From: Ktedonobacter sp. SOSP1-85
GTDB lineage: Bacteria > Chloroflexota > Ktedonobacteria > Ktedonobacterales > Ktedonobacteraceae
Assembly: GCF_016587415.1 (NCBI RefSeq)
Contig: NZ_BNJI01000001.1
Location: 558,001-622,000, forward strand
Reading direction: 5' to 3'
Length of the DNA stretch: 64,000 nt
The notes beneath the pieces were generated by a model. That model was not told the origin of the DNA. It saw only the letters and a program-made list of their open reading frames with translations, and made no database searches. The translations under genes and the position numbers were made by a program. This document shows, one piece after another, positions 17,966 through 26,570 of the stretch. Each line of letters opens with the position of its first letter. Within the stretch, counting starts at the first letter, position 1.

Positions 17966-18037
17966 GACGGAAACCAACCCCCACTCGGGGGCGCGGCGCC
18001 ACTCTCGTGGCTAGCGTTCACGCGCTCAGGTTTCCGA
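17966..18037 (+). repeat. Expanded cloverleaf element, copy 4
   Basis: An enlarged version: outer stem CGGAAACC/GGTTTCCG (17968-17975 with 18029-18036) enclosing three hairpins, CCCCC-actc-GGGGG, GCCAC-tctc-GTGGC and AGCG/CGCT. It sits inside the phosphotransferase operon between EIIA-Glc and EIIA-Man and would fold in the mRNA. It is not a tRNA: there is no T-loop sequence or CCA-like end. Confidence 0.65.
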
Positions 18038-18110
18038 AGAGGCAGTACCTTGAGACACCTGCACGACCACACCTGGTGTCTCCTTGCTTGCACCAAAGAG
18101 AGGGAAACAC

Positions 18111-18515
18111 TTGATTGGGATTGTCCTTGTGTCGCATGGCACACTGGCGGAAGGTCTCAAAAATGCAGCGGAGATGATTATTGGTCCTCAGGAGCGGCTG
18201 ATCGCGATTGGCATGCCTCCTCAGGCGGATCTTGCCACGTTGCGTCATGAAATAGAGGCCGCGCTCCTGCAAGTTGGAGACCAGGGAGGAGCACTCGTCC
18301 TTGTAGATATTCTCGGCGGGAGTCCGGCCAATATCGGACTGCACCTGGCCAAGAGCGACACAGAGGTCATTTGTGGCACCAATCTACCTATGCTCCTGGA
18401 GATGCTTACCCAGCGCGAGAATTCGACGCTGCAAGAGTTAGCCAGCCTCGCGGTTCAAACCGCACGCGAAGGGGTCATTCGCCTCAGTGGTCAGCCTGCT
18501 GACGAAGACGAATAA
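18111..18515 (+). CDS. PTS EIIA, mannose family (or DhaM-like)
   Basis: A 134-residue phosphocarrier beginning IGIVLVSHGTLAEGLKNA; His9 is the phosphorylation site of the mannose-family IIA fold, and LVDILGGSPAN near residue 65 is also typical. No IIB, IIC or IID of this class is nearby, so it may serve a dihydroxyacetone kinase elsewhere or play a regulatory role. The start is TTG 18111, six bases after AGAGAGGG, which begins the protein exactly where the family does; the frame extends to an unsupported TTG at 18084. Confidence 0.8.
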   Translation: MIGIVLVSHGTLAEGLKNAAEMIIGPQERLIAIGMPPQADLATLRHEIEAALLQVGDQGGALVLVDILGGSPANIGLHLAKSDTEVICGTNLPMLLEMLTQRENSTLQELASLAVQTAREGVIRLSGQPADEDE

Positions 18516-18611
18516 GCCCACCTTCACAACCGTTCTTCAGAAAGGTAACAGGAGCAACCCAAACGTTACCCCCATCTTTGAGAGTAGAGCATACCGGAAA
18601 GGGAGATACCT

Positions 18612-18893
18612 TTGGCTACATCACAGGAAGTTATCATTCAACATGAAGTTGGGCTGCATGCACGCCCAGCGGCCCTCTTTGCCAAAAGGGCCGCGCAATA
18701 CGCCTCGGCCATCTCTATTGAGAATATAACCAAGGGGAGTCAGCCGGTCAATGCGAAGAGCATGCTCCGCCTTCTTTCGGCCAGCATTCAGATGAATGAC
18801 CAGTTGCGGATTACCGCTGAGGGCGATGATGAACAGGCCGCCGTCAAAGCGCTTTGCGAACTGATCATGCAAAACTTTCAGGAGATGGAGTAG
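18612..18893 (+). CDS. ptsH: HPr phosphocarrier
   Basis: A 93-residue HPr. His16 in GLHARPA is the residue phosphorylated by EI, and Ser50 in NAKSMLRLLS corresponds to the regulatory serine of Gram-positive HPr. No HPr kinase is in the window. The start is TTG 18612, six bases after AAAGGGAG. EI starts seven bases after its stop codon, so the two are surely co-transcribed. Confidence 0.9.
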   Translation: MATSQEVIIQHEVGLHARPAALFAKRAAQYASAISIENITKGSQPVNAKSMLRLLSASIQMNDQLRITAEGDDEQAAVKALCELIMQNFQEME

Positions 18894-18899
18894 ATAGGC

Positions 18900-20612
18900 A
18901 TGCCCACCACCACCTTGCGAGGCGTCGGAGCCTCTCCTGGTATCGCCATCGGACACCTTCATCACTATGCGGAGACGACCCTGAATGTCGCCCACAGCAC
19001 AAGCACCGATCCCGCGAGAGAAAAAGCGCGCCTGGAGGAGGCCATTGCTCAGGCCAGGCAAGAAATTCAGGCGCTCGCAACGCAGGCGCAGCACAACGTT
19101 GGCGCAGGCGAGGCCGCTATTTTTGAAGCCCACGAAATGTTTCTCGACGATCCAGAACTACTTGACCGGGTAGACAGTATGCTACAGCAACAACAGGTAA
19201 GCGCTGCCTACGCCTGGCAAGAGAGCACGCAACAGGCCGTCGCCGAATTACGGGCCATTGATGATGAATATCTCGCCGCCCGCGCTACGGACTTGCAAGA
19301 TGTTGCCCAACGTGTCTTGCGGATCTTACAAGGTGTCGAGGAGCAGAAACTGGCGCTCTCCGAGCCCGCGATCATTGTCGCTCAGGATCTCACGCCCTCC
19401 CAGACTATTCAATTTGAAAACGAGAAAATACGCGCCTTCTGTATCGCTGAAGGTGGTCCAACCTCCCATGTGGCCATTCTGGCGAAAGCGCTTGGCATTC
19501 CAGCCATCACCGGGCTTGGAAAGGCCATTGAAAACCTCCATGATGGGCAACGGGCCATTGTGAATGGGGCAAGTGGAGAAATTATCCTGGATCCAGATAA
19601 AGCCACCCTTGCAACCTACCAGCAAGAAATCCAGGCCCTGACCCAGGCGCGCCAGGATGCATTCCAGGATGCGCACCAGCCCGCAACGACACGCGATGGG
19701 CACACGATAGAGGTCGTCGCGAACATTGGCACACCGGAGCAGGTTGCCGAAGCCCTGCGCCAGGGAGCCGATGGTGTCGGTCTTCTGCGCACAGAATTTC
19801 TCTTCATGGAACGTGAGGCCGCTCCCGACGAGGACGAGCAATACGCCATCTATCGCTCCATTCTCCAGGCTATGGACCAGCGCCCCGTTGTCGTGCGTAC
19901 ATTTGATATCGGCGGCGACAAACCCGCCTCATACCTGCACATGAGCAACGAGATGAACCCATTTCTAGGTATCCGTGGTGCACGCCTGGCCCTGGAACAT
20001 AACGACCTCCTGCAAGCGCAACTCCGCGCACTGCTCAGAGCTGGTGAGGGCCACAATCTCAAAATCATGTTCCCCATGGTAAGCAGCCTGGAAGAGGTCG
20101 AGGCCCTGCGAGCACAGGTCCAGCAGGCTCAGGCCACTCTCAGTGCGCAAAACACCCGGTACGCGCAACAGGTTGAAATCGGCATCATGGTTGAAGTACC
20201 TGCGGCCGCCGTGATGGCTGATGTCATTGCACCACATGTCGATTTCTTTAGCATTGGCACCAACGATCTCACTCAATATGTGATGGCAGCCGACCGCACC
20301 AACTCCGCCGTGGCTTACCTCGCTGATGCCCTCCATCCAGCGGTCTTGCGCTTCATCCGCATGGTTATCGACGCTGCCCATACGCATGGGAAATGGGTTG
20401 GCCTCTGTGGCGAACTGGCGGGAAATCCCCTGGCGGCAGTGGTTCTCCTTGGCCTGGGACTGGACGAGTTTAGCATGACCGCCAGCTTTGTCCCGCTCGT
20501 CAAACAACGTCTACGCCAGTTAGATACAGAGCAGGCTCGCGCCATCGCGCTTCACGCCCTCGGCCTGCCTAACGCCCAGGCGGTGCATGCCTACCTGGAA
20601 TCTCGTGCGTAG
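18900..20612 (+). CDS. ptsI: PTS enzyme I (phosphoenolpyruvate-protein phosphotransferase)
   Basis: A 570-residue EI that moves phosphate from PEP to HPr. The phosphorylated histidine lies in GGPTSHVAIL (about residue 190), the PEP-binding barrel has LLRTEFLFM and GIMVEVPAAAVMAD, and the acid-base cysteine is in GLCGELAGNP (about residue 503). Length is normal. It is the last gene of the phosphotransferase operon, followed by a long hairpin. Confidence 0.95.
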   Translation: MPTTTLRGVGASPGIAIGHLHHYAETTLNVAHSTSTDPAREKARLEEAIAQARQEIQALATQAQHNVGAGEAAIFEAHEMFLDDPELLDRVDSMLQQQQVSAAYAWQESTQQAVAELRAIDDEYLAARATDLQDVAQRVLRILQGVEEQKLALSEPAIIVAQDLTPSQTIQFENEKIRAFCIAEGGPTSHVAILAKALGIPAITGLGKAIENLHDGQRAIVNGASGEIILDPDKATLATYQQEIQALTQARQDAFQDAHQPATTRDGHTIEVVANIGTPEQVAEALRQGADGVGLLRTEFLFMEREAAPDEDEQYAIYRSILQAMDQRPVVVRTFDIGGDKPASYLHMSNEMNPFLGIRGARLALEHNDLLQAQLRALLRAGEGHNLKIMFPMVSSLEEVEALRAQVQQAQATLSAQNTRYAQQVEIGIMVEVPAAAVMADVIAPHVDFFSIGTNDLTQYVMAADRTNSAVAYLADALHPAVLRFIRMVIDAAHTHGKWVGLCGELAGNPLAAVVLLGLGLDEFSMTASFVPLVKQRLRQLDTEQARAIALHALGLPNAQAVHAYLESRA

Positions 20613-20650
20613 ATTTATGCTGCCAGCCCACTAGCAAACGGGGCGGAAGA

Positions 20651-20718
20651 CATTGGATAAAGGGTGTGCATACATAATGGGCAAAAGCCCATTATGTATG
20701 CACACCCTTTATCCAATG
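20651..20718. terminator. Long perfect hairpin (32-bp arms, AAAA loop)
   Basis: Arms 20651-20682 and 20687-20718 match exactly. It lies between ptsI and the convergent response regulator and could stop both transcripts. Confidence 0.7.
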
Positions 20719-20733
20719 AGCGCCGCAGGCGGG
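20718..20733 (-). repeat. GCGCC-TGC-GGCGC mini-hairpin motif, copy 3 (reverse)
   Basis: GAGCGCCGCAGGCGGG is the reverse complement of the motif of copies 1 and 2 and adjoins the long hairpin on its right. Confidence 0.65.
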
Positions 20734-20750
20734 AAGACGCTTTTATGCCC

Positions 20751-21170
20751 CTACTTGGTAGCGGAGGGCAACACATTAATGACTGCCGAAGTTAGATCCT
20801 TAAAGGTGAAAGGCTTCTCAATCACACTGGCGTGGGGAGCAATCGACAAAGCCAGTTCAACTTCGGAGAGCGCAGCCGCAGTGCAAAAGATCAACGGGAG
20901 GCGTTGTGTGAGGGGATGCGCCTGTAAGCGGCGTAGCACATCTAAACCATCAACATCTGGCAGATGCAGATCAAGAATCAGTACATCGACCGGCAAAATG
21001 GGAGGCTGCAAGGAAGTGGCTTGAGAAGAGATCTCTGTTGGGGGGAGTAACGCTTGCAGACATTCGAGAGCATGGTCATAGATCGTCACCTGATGACCTG
21101 CATATTGCAGCATGGTTGCACACAGGCGTGCTATGCGTACATTATCTTCCAGCAAACCTACTTGGGCCAT
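20751..21170 (-). CDS. Single-domain response regulator
   Basis: A 139-residue receiver domain with no output domain. VGLLEDN near the start gives the acidic pair, DVLILDLHLPDVDG holds the phosphorylated aspartate and IEKPF the conserved lysine. ATG 21170 starts the conserved fold; the ribosome site is weak, and codons upstream to 21221 are unlikely to be used. No kinase is adjacent. Confidence 0.75.
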   Translation of the reverse strand: MAQVGLLEDNVRIARLCATMLQYAGHQVTIYDHALECLQALLPPTEISSQATSLQPPILPVDVLILDLHLPDVDGLDVLRRLQAHPLTQRLPLIFCTAAALSEVELALSIAPHASVIEKPFTFKDLTSAVINVLPSATK

Positions 21171-21495
21171 AACACCGCAACTTTCACCGAAACTCCGTTC
21201 TGGAGGCCCATCTCCGTTCACGGGATGGCAGGAACGCGCCTAGAGGTGAGACGCTGTCGTCTATACAGCTCACACGCCTCTTACCTCAAGGGGCAAAAGC
21301 GTCTGGCTGCTTGCTCTGATATTCTCTCTTGATTGTAAATTCAAATGCGCTTTCTGTCAAGAAAACCCGCTTCCCCTCGCAAAGCCTTATCAGGCTCCCC
21401 TATCAGTAGCAGGTCCTCCACTCTCGACGCTCACATCAATATGCTGTACAATCTTAGTCGATAGACCACTCTTATCTCAGAGAGAAGAAGTACGC

Positions 21496-21954
21496 ATGAG
21501 CGATAATGAAGTAGTCAAAAAGTACCCCATCAGTGCCGTACGCTATGGCATGGGCAAAGAAATACAGCTCTATAAGGATGAACTGGTCGTTACCTCGCTA
21601 GAGGAAGGCCATGAAATACGCCTACCCCTGGAGGAGCTCAAGCGCCTGATTCTGACGCCCGGTGATCCAACCCCTTCCAAGCTGGTTCTTATGGCCGATC
21701 TGACGGATGGAGAGACCATTATTTTAGCGGAGGGTATGAGTAATGCCAAGGATTTTCGCGCATTCCTCCCTCATCTGCAAGAGCTACATCCCGACCTGGA
21801 GCTAGATCCACCTGACATGGGTGAGCAGTTGCGCCAGGCCCTCAATACCAAGCGTGCCTGGTCACTCACCTGCTATGGCTCGATTGTCCTGATCTGCGTC
21901 CTCCTCTATCTCCTCTATCTCGCCGTTGCCTTCCTGGGCACACATCATCCGTAG
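21496..21954 (+). CDS. Unknown protein with C-terminal membrane anchor
   Basis: A 152-residue protein. The first 115 residues look cytoplasmic and beta-rich with many charges; residues about 122-145 form one membrane helix (SIVLICVLLYLLYLAVAFLG). I do not recognise the family. AGAGAAGA precedes the ATG. A short hairpin, AGAGGGC-tcaac-GCCCTCT at 21953-21971, overlaps the end of the stop codon. Confidence 0.5.
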   Translation: MSDNEVVKKYPISAVRYGMGKEIQLYKDELVVTSLEEGHEIRLPLEELKRLILTPGDPTPSKLVLMADLTDGETIILAEGMSNAKDFRAFLPHLQELHPDLELDPPDMGEQLRQALNTKRAWSLTCYGSIVLICVLLYLLYLAVAFLGTHHP

Positions 21955-21971
21955 AGGGCTCAACGCCCTCT
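21953..21971. terminator. Short GC hairpin between convergent genes
   Basis: AGAGGGC (21953-21959) and GCCCTCT (21965-21971), five-base loop. It could serve both the membrane protein and the convergent BNR-repeat gene. Confidence 0.5.
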
Positions 21972-22002
21972 CACATCTCATCTTCTTTGCTGGATGATAT
22001 AC

Positions 22003-23217
22003 TTAATCCTTCTGTGTCGCCCCGCTCTCGCGCTCCGATTCCCTGCTCCGCAAACCACGCCTTCGTCCACGTTGAAGGAGCCAGTAGAGCAGGCCAAAGA
22101 ACGCAATTACGATTACAAATGGGAGCAACCGATCAGCCGAGAAGCCTGTGCTTGTACCAGGATACTGATAAAGGGCATCGCGACCAGCGACATATAAACG
22201 AGCATAGTCGCTAGCTCCCAGGATCATAGTATAGGCAGGGATCTTCCGGGGCCAGCCGCTGGCAATGCTGCGCCAGCTTTGCCCCTCGTCATCGCTGCGT
22301 AGCGGCCCGATACTGCTACCAACATAGACCGGGACCGTATTCGTTTGCTGGCGAAAATCAACCAGGATACTGTAAATCTGTAGCCCTGGCAGAGGCGATT
22401 TTCCACTTATCCAATGCAGGCCATTATCTTGTGAGAGAAAGGTTCCCTTCGAGGTTCCCAGGTAGATCAATCCCTGGCGTCCCCCGCCAACGGAGGCGGG
22501 CATGACTACATTTAGCTCGGTCGTCGCTGGTAGGCTCGTCGACACCGCCTGCCAGTTCTCGCCCCGGTCATCGGAGCGATAGAGGCCCTCAGCACTCACG
22601 GCCCAGAGTCGATGCGTCGCAGGATCATACACCAGTTGCTTGATCGCCACGTGACCTGGCAGGCCCGAGTTCGCCTGCTTCCAGGTAGTGCCATTATCGC
22701 TACTTATGAAGACTCCCTGGTCAACTGTGCCAGCATAGAGATGATTAGAGTGTACCTCGTCGACAGCGATGGTAGTATAACTGGTCGAGGGCAGGTGTGT
22801 TGATGCATTCACAAGCGTCTGCCACTGTTGCGTAGGTGCCGAGCTAACAAAGAGGCCATGCTCTGTTGCCGCGTACAATTTCTTCCCCGCGCTGTCAAAG
22901 GTAAGCGCCTGAATTGCGCTTCTCTGGAGCACTTCCGGGCTGGTGCTGCTCCACTTATTACCACCATCGGTACTATAAAATATCTGCCCCTGGCTATTGC
23001 CAGCATACAGGGTATTAGGGTCGTCTGGTTGCGCCACCAGTGCCCGTATCTCAGGCTGGCGCAGGCTGCTCTGCTGCCAGTCGCCTCCTCCCAGAGCGCC
23101 CGCGCCAGAGCCACAGGCCGCAAGCAGGGAGAGCAAGACGACGCTCCCTATCACACAAGCAGCTAACCGGCGCCAAAATAAAAAAACACGCTCAGAACGT
23201 GATCGTTGTGCCTGCAC
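22003..23217 (-). CDS. BNR/Asp-box repeat lipoprotein, photosystem-stability or sortilin-like propeller
   Basis: A 404-residue exported protein. The signal ends LLAACGSG with lipid cysteine 35. The body is a beta-propeller built of repeats of the type YSTDGGNKW, ISSDNGTTW, RSDDRGENW, LSQDNGLHW and RSDDEGQSW, which are Asp-box motifs. A second membrane helix at about residues 358-378 near the C-terminus precedes an Arg-rich tail, so both ends may be membrane-bound. Such propellers bind glycans or proteins; activity is unknown. The start is GTG 23217 after GAGGGAG. Confidence 0.75.
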   Translation of the reverse strand: MQAQRSRSERVFLFWRRLAACVIGSVVLLSLLAACGSGAGALGGGDWQQSSLRQPEIRALVAQPDDPNTLYAGNSQGQIFYSTDGGNKWSSTSPEVLQRSAIQALTFDSAGKKLYAATEHGLFVSSAPTQQWQTLVNASTHLPSTSYTTIAVDEVHSNHLYAGTVDQGVFISSDNGTTWKQANSGLPGHVAIKQLVYDPATHRLWAVSAEGLYRSDDRGENWQAVSTSLPATTELNVVMPASVGGGRQGLIYLGTSKGTFLSQDNGLHWISGKSPLPGLQIYSILVDFRQQTNTVPVYVGSSIGPLRSDDEGQSWRSIASGWPRKIPAYTMILGASDYARLYVAGRDALYQYPGTSTGFSADRLLPFVIVIAFFGLLYWLLQRGRRRGLRSRESERESGATQKD

Positions 23218-23293
23218 GAATTTTCTCCCTCAAAACATGATGCAACTATAACATACAGTGCTCAGGGAAGAAAGGCAAGCTTCTTGCCCCTTT

Positions 23294-23309
23294 CGCGCCT
23301 GCGACGCTC
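23294..23309 (+). repeat. Mini-hairpin motif, copy 4 (one base changed)
   Basis: CGCGCCTGCGACGCTC differs from the consensus at one stem position and lies directly left of the long hairpin at 23309. Confidence 0.6.
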
Positions 23310-23378
23310 AGGAGTAGGGCGTGTTGGTGTGCGGTGCGAGCGAATGCTCGCACCGCACACCAACACGCCCTACTCCTG
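23309..23378. terminator. Long perfect hairpin (33-bp arms, GAAT loop)
   Basis: Arms 23309-23341 and 23346-23378. It is 39 bases downstream of the minus-strand zinc-ribbon gene and is its likely terminator. Confidence 0.65.
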
Positions 23379-23417
23379 GTGAGTATACCAGCCGAGAAGG
23401 CCATATATGATTCCAGG

Positions 23418-23804
23418 CTAGCGCGCCCGCCGAATGACCCGTTGCATGTATACGACGGTCTCCTGGACTTCATAGCCCTTGGGGAGCTTCGTCGTTTTCT
23501 CGTTCTGGGGCATCAACACATCTTTAATATTCTTTACTGAGGGTAAAGTACTCGCAACCATGCGGGGCGAAGGCGCCAGGCGTGCCAGAAGATTACGGCG
23601 CAACAACTCAATACCTACACCAAGCGCGATAGCCCCCACACCAGCAGCAACACTTTTAGAGACCTGCGGATTATATAATACCGCGGGCAGACTCACCTGA
23701 TGTGTTGTGACCATACTTCTGGATGTTTCTACCAGCTCATTCCCACACTGACGACAAAATGTATCCTCAGTCATGCTGTCAACACGACACTTGGGACAAT
23801 ACAT
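23418..23804 (-). CDS. Zinc-ribbon protein with a hydrophobic segment
   Basis: A 128-residue protein starting with a zinc ribbon, CPKC then CRQCG (residues 3-21). A hydrophobic, Gly/Ala-rich stretch, SVAAGVGAIALGVGIELL at about 51-68, may be a membrane helix. The C-terminus is basic. Zinc-ribbon membrane proteins of this kind are common and poorly understood. GAGGAGG stands seven bases before ATG 23804. Confidence 0.6.
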   Translation of the reverse strand: MYCPKCRVDSMTEDTFCRQCGNELVETSRSMVTTHQVSLPAVLYNPQVSKSVAAGVGAIALGVGIELLRRNLLARLAPSPRMVASTLPSVKNIKDVLMPQNEKTTKLPKGYEVQETVVYMQRVIRRAR

Positions 23805-24282
23805 CGATTTTCCTCCTCATGAGGTCTAAAAATGAAGCCGCTCTCATCTGACACTAAAAACTATGAAAAAGCGAAAGCGCATGAAGTGCCCTCTACTCTT
23901 TTCGTAGAAGACAAGAAAGGCAGGGAGCAAGCAAACAATGATTCCTTTCGCAGATACAGCTAAAAGCACACTCGGCCAGCGATTATCTCTTCCTGCCAGG
24001 AGAGGAACCCTTCTGCTCTATTATACAATCTTCACACCTTTACACCTACAAAAGTAACGATTGTAGGACCCCCCACTACAATCCCTCCAGTTCCACACGC
24101 ATCAAAGATGATTTTCGACGCAAGAGCACAGCTTCCGGCGGGCAGGTAGGCTCGCGGCAGAAGTATAGCGGCATACAGAGCGCCCGACGCTGCTAAAGCA
24201 CGCGTCTACATATGGACCATATGTAGACGCGTGCTTTAGCAGCGTCGGGCTACGCACAACTCAATGCTACTGCAAGAGCTTT
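23805..24282. other. Intergenic region with two hairpins
   Basis: About 480 bases without a supported gene. GATTGTAG (24059-24066) pairs with CTACAATC (24076-24083) around a C-rich loop, and a long hairpin lies at 24182-24250. Confidence 0.45.
24182..24250. terminator. Long perfect hairpin (34-bp arms, 1-base loop)
   Basis: Arms 24182-24215 and 24217-24250 are exactly complementary around one A. It lies 33 bases past the end of the GH15 gene and would end its transcript. No clear mini-hairpin motif adjoins it. Confidence 0.65.
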
Positions 24283-26178
24283 TTAGCCCCTGCCTGGTGA
24301 GAACAGGTTAAATTCGCGACTGCGATAACGCATCATCGGATTATTGAGCGCCTGATCAACCGTGTGGCAAGCGGTAATCAGTGAGAGGTGGGTAAAGGCT
24401 TGCGGATAATTTCCCAGCGCCTCGCCCGTGGGGCCAATCTCTTCTGCGTACAATCCCAGATGATTGGCATAGGTAAACACATTCTCCAGGATCAGGCGCG
24501 CCTCTTCCAACTGGCCCGCGTTTGCCAGCGCCTCAGCCAGCCAGAAGCTACAGGGGCTAAACACACCCTCTTGACTGCGCAAGCCGTCATCAGCAGCCTG
24601 CTCGGGATGATAGCGATACACGAGAGAGTCACGGCTCAATTCGCGTTTGATACACTCCATCGTGCTTAACATACGCGGATCGGTCGCTCCCAGAAACTTA
24701 GTAATCGAGATGAGCAGGACACTGGCATCCACAGCCTCGCTCCCATAGTACTGTACAAAGCTCTCTTTCTTGTCGCTCCAGCCTTTGCGCATAATCTCTT
24801 CATAGATGATGCCGCTCGTACGTAACCATTCATCGAGAGGAGCATACCAACCGCGATGGCGCGTCAGGCGAATAGCACGGTCAAAGGCCACCCAGCTCAT
24901 CAGGCGCGAATGGACAAAGGGCTTGGGGCCACCTCGCACCTCCCAGATCCCCTCATCAGGCTCATGCCAGTGCAGAGTCAACCAGCCAAGCAGGCGACGC
25001 AAGTTCTGCCAGAGATCATAGGAAATGTCCTCGTAGCGATTATAGATGTAGATAGCGTCCATCAGCTCGCCATAGATGTCAAGCTGCTTCTGGTTGTACG
25101 CACCATTGCCGATACGCACGGGACGGCTCCCCAGGTATCCTTCCAGGTGGTCAAGAGTATGTTCAGAGAGGTCATGACTGCCATCAATGCCGTATATAGG
25201 TTGAAGTCCACCATCCTCCTCTATCTCATGACAACGAGCGTTCAGCCATCCCATAAAGGCCTCTGCCTCCTGGGAGAAGCCCAATAGAAGCAGGCTATAA
25301 AGCGTAAACGCCGCGTCGCGCAACCAGGTAAAACGGTAATCCCAATTGCGTGCGCCACAAATCGTCTCGGGCAGGCTGGTGGTGGGCGCGGCGACAATGG
25401 CCCCCGTTGGCGCATAGGTCAGGAGTTTGAGCACAAGCGCTGAACGCTGTACCATCTCGCGCCAGCGCCCCAGGTACTGACACTGTGACAACCAGTTCTG
25501 CCAGTACGCGCGTGTCTTCAAAAACGCATCTTCGTAATACTGGGGGTAGTAGTGAATAACCAGCTCCCCCTCGGTCACACACTCCATGGAGAAGTAGGCC
25601 GATTCGCCTTCCTGGAGTGTAAACGAGGCATGAACGCCACCATAATCATCCGCCTCAAGGGGCATACTCGCGTCAAGTGCCAGGGCCAGTTCACTGCTCT
25701 GAAACAACGCTCCGCTTTCAGAGAGCTGCAACTCGTGAGCCTCGCGCGCGTAATTGAAGGCTGGTCGGCACTCCATGCAAAAGGCCAGCGAACCGCGCAC
25801 AACCTTTACTATACGGATGATCTGGTGCTGATACCCAAGGCGTTGAGCGGGATACACTGGCATAAAATCCGTAATTTGGCCGACGCCATCGTTTGTGAGG
25901 AAACGCGTAATCAGGATATTTGTCTCTGGCCAATAGAGCTGCCGATGGCCCGCAATAATGGATTCTGGCGGTGCTATACGAAAGAAGCCGCCCTTATTGA
26001 CATCAAGCAACCGCCCAAAGACACTTGGCGAATCGAAGCGAGGCAGGCAACACCAATCGATCGAGCCATTTTTACCAATAAGAGCCACAGTATGCAGATC
26101 CCCAATCATGCCATAATCTTCGATAGGCAGATAGCTCTTTGAGGTCAGACATGTCTCTTGCAAATGATCCTTAGCCAT
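24283..26178 (-). CDS. GH15 glucoamylase/trehalase-like glycoside hydrolase
   Basis: A 631-residue enzyme of the GH15 group. The N-terminal domain (YLPIEDYGMIGDLHTVALI, GSIDWCCLPRFDSPSVF) and the catalytic barrel (RNWDYRFTWLRDAAFTLY near residue 290, YAEEIGPTGEALGNYPQAFTH near 590) are those of bacterial GH15 proteins annotated as glucoamylase or trehalase. Catalytic glutamates should lie in the barrel loops, including the EEIGPTGE segment. It has no signal peptide, so it works on internal alpha-glucans or trehalose. ATG 26178 is preceded by a G-rich stretch; a GTG three bases upstream is the alternative. Confidence 0.85.
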   Translation of the reverse strand: MAKDHLQETCLTSKSYLPIEDYGMIGDLHTVALIGKNGSIDWCCLPRFDSPSVFGRLLDVNKGGFFRIAPPESIIAGHRQLYWPETNILITRFLTNDGVGQITDFMPVYPAQRLGYQHQIIRIVKVVRGSLAFCMECRPAFNYAREAHELQLSESGALFQSSELALALDASMPLEADDYGGVHASFTLQEGESAYFSMECVTEGELVIHYYPQYYEDAFLKTRAYWQNWLSQCQYLGRWREMVQRSALVLKLLTYAPTGAIVAAPTTSLPETICGARNWDYRFTWLRDAAFTLYSLLLLGFSQEAEAFMGWLNARCHEIEEDGGLQPIYGIDGSHDLSEHTLDHLEGYLGSRPVRIGNGAYNQKQLDIYGELMDAIYIYNRYEDISYDLWQNLRRLLGWLTLHWHEPDEGIWEVRGGPKPFVHSRLMSWVAFDRAIRLTRHRGWYAPLDEWLRTSGIIYEEIMRKGWSDKKESFVQYYGSEAVDASVLLISITKFLGATDPRMLSTMECIKRELSRDSLVYRYHPEQAADDGLRSQEGVFSPCSFWLAEALANAGQLEEARLILENVFTYANHLGLYAEEIGPTGEALGNYPQAFTHLSLITACHTVDQALNNPMMRYRSREFNLFSPGRG

Positions 26179-26570
26179 CACACCCCCCCAAATGGGTCAT
26201 ACTAAACGCGTTTCAATTTATCGCTCTAATCTTCTTCTATCATAGTACTCAGGCAAACGAATAGGCTGTAGTGGGCTGCCATGCTTACATCATAGACGCC
26301 CCACACTCACATTCGACGCAAAAATTACCCTCATTTGAGTTTATAGTAAACGATTGCCCGTCAATAGATTAGACCAGTACAATGAGGAGAGGCGACGGCG
26401 ATAAGAAGCGTTCTCGTCTTGCTTCAATTGCCTCATTAAAGAGAAACCTCTTTCGGCCGATTACCTCAGGTGACGATACTAACTTGAGGCTAAACCGTTT
26501 AAGTATTGAGGACTGGACTCAATAATTTGCACATACTGATATTAACCAAGTAAAGAAGGACTCTATTTCG
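26179..26570. other. Divergent promoter region before the actin-like gene
   Basis: About 390 bases between the GH15 gene and the actin-like gene. It has short inverted repeats (for example CTCAGGT...ACTTGAG near 26465-26486), but no ORF and no strong promoter match. Confidence 0.35.

Noticed and set aside
17966..18037. Possible tRNA gene because of the cloverleaf shape
   Set aside because: No T-loop or D-loop consensus, no 7-bp acceptor stem with discriminator, and it belongs to a repeat family.
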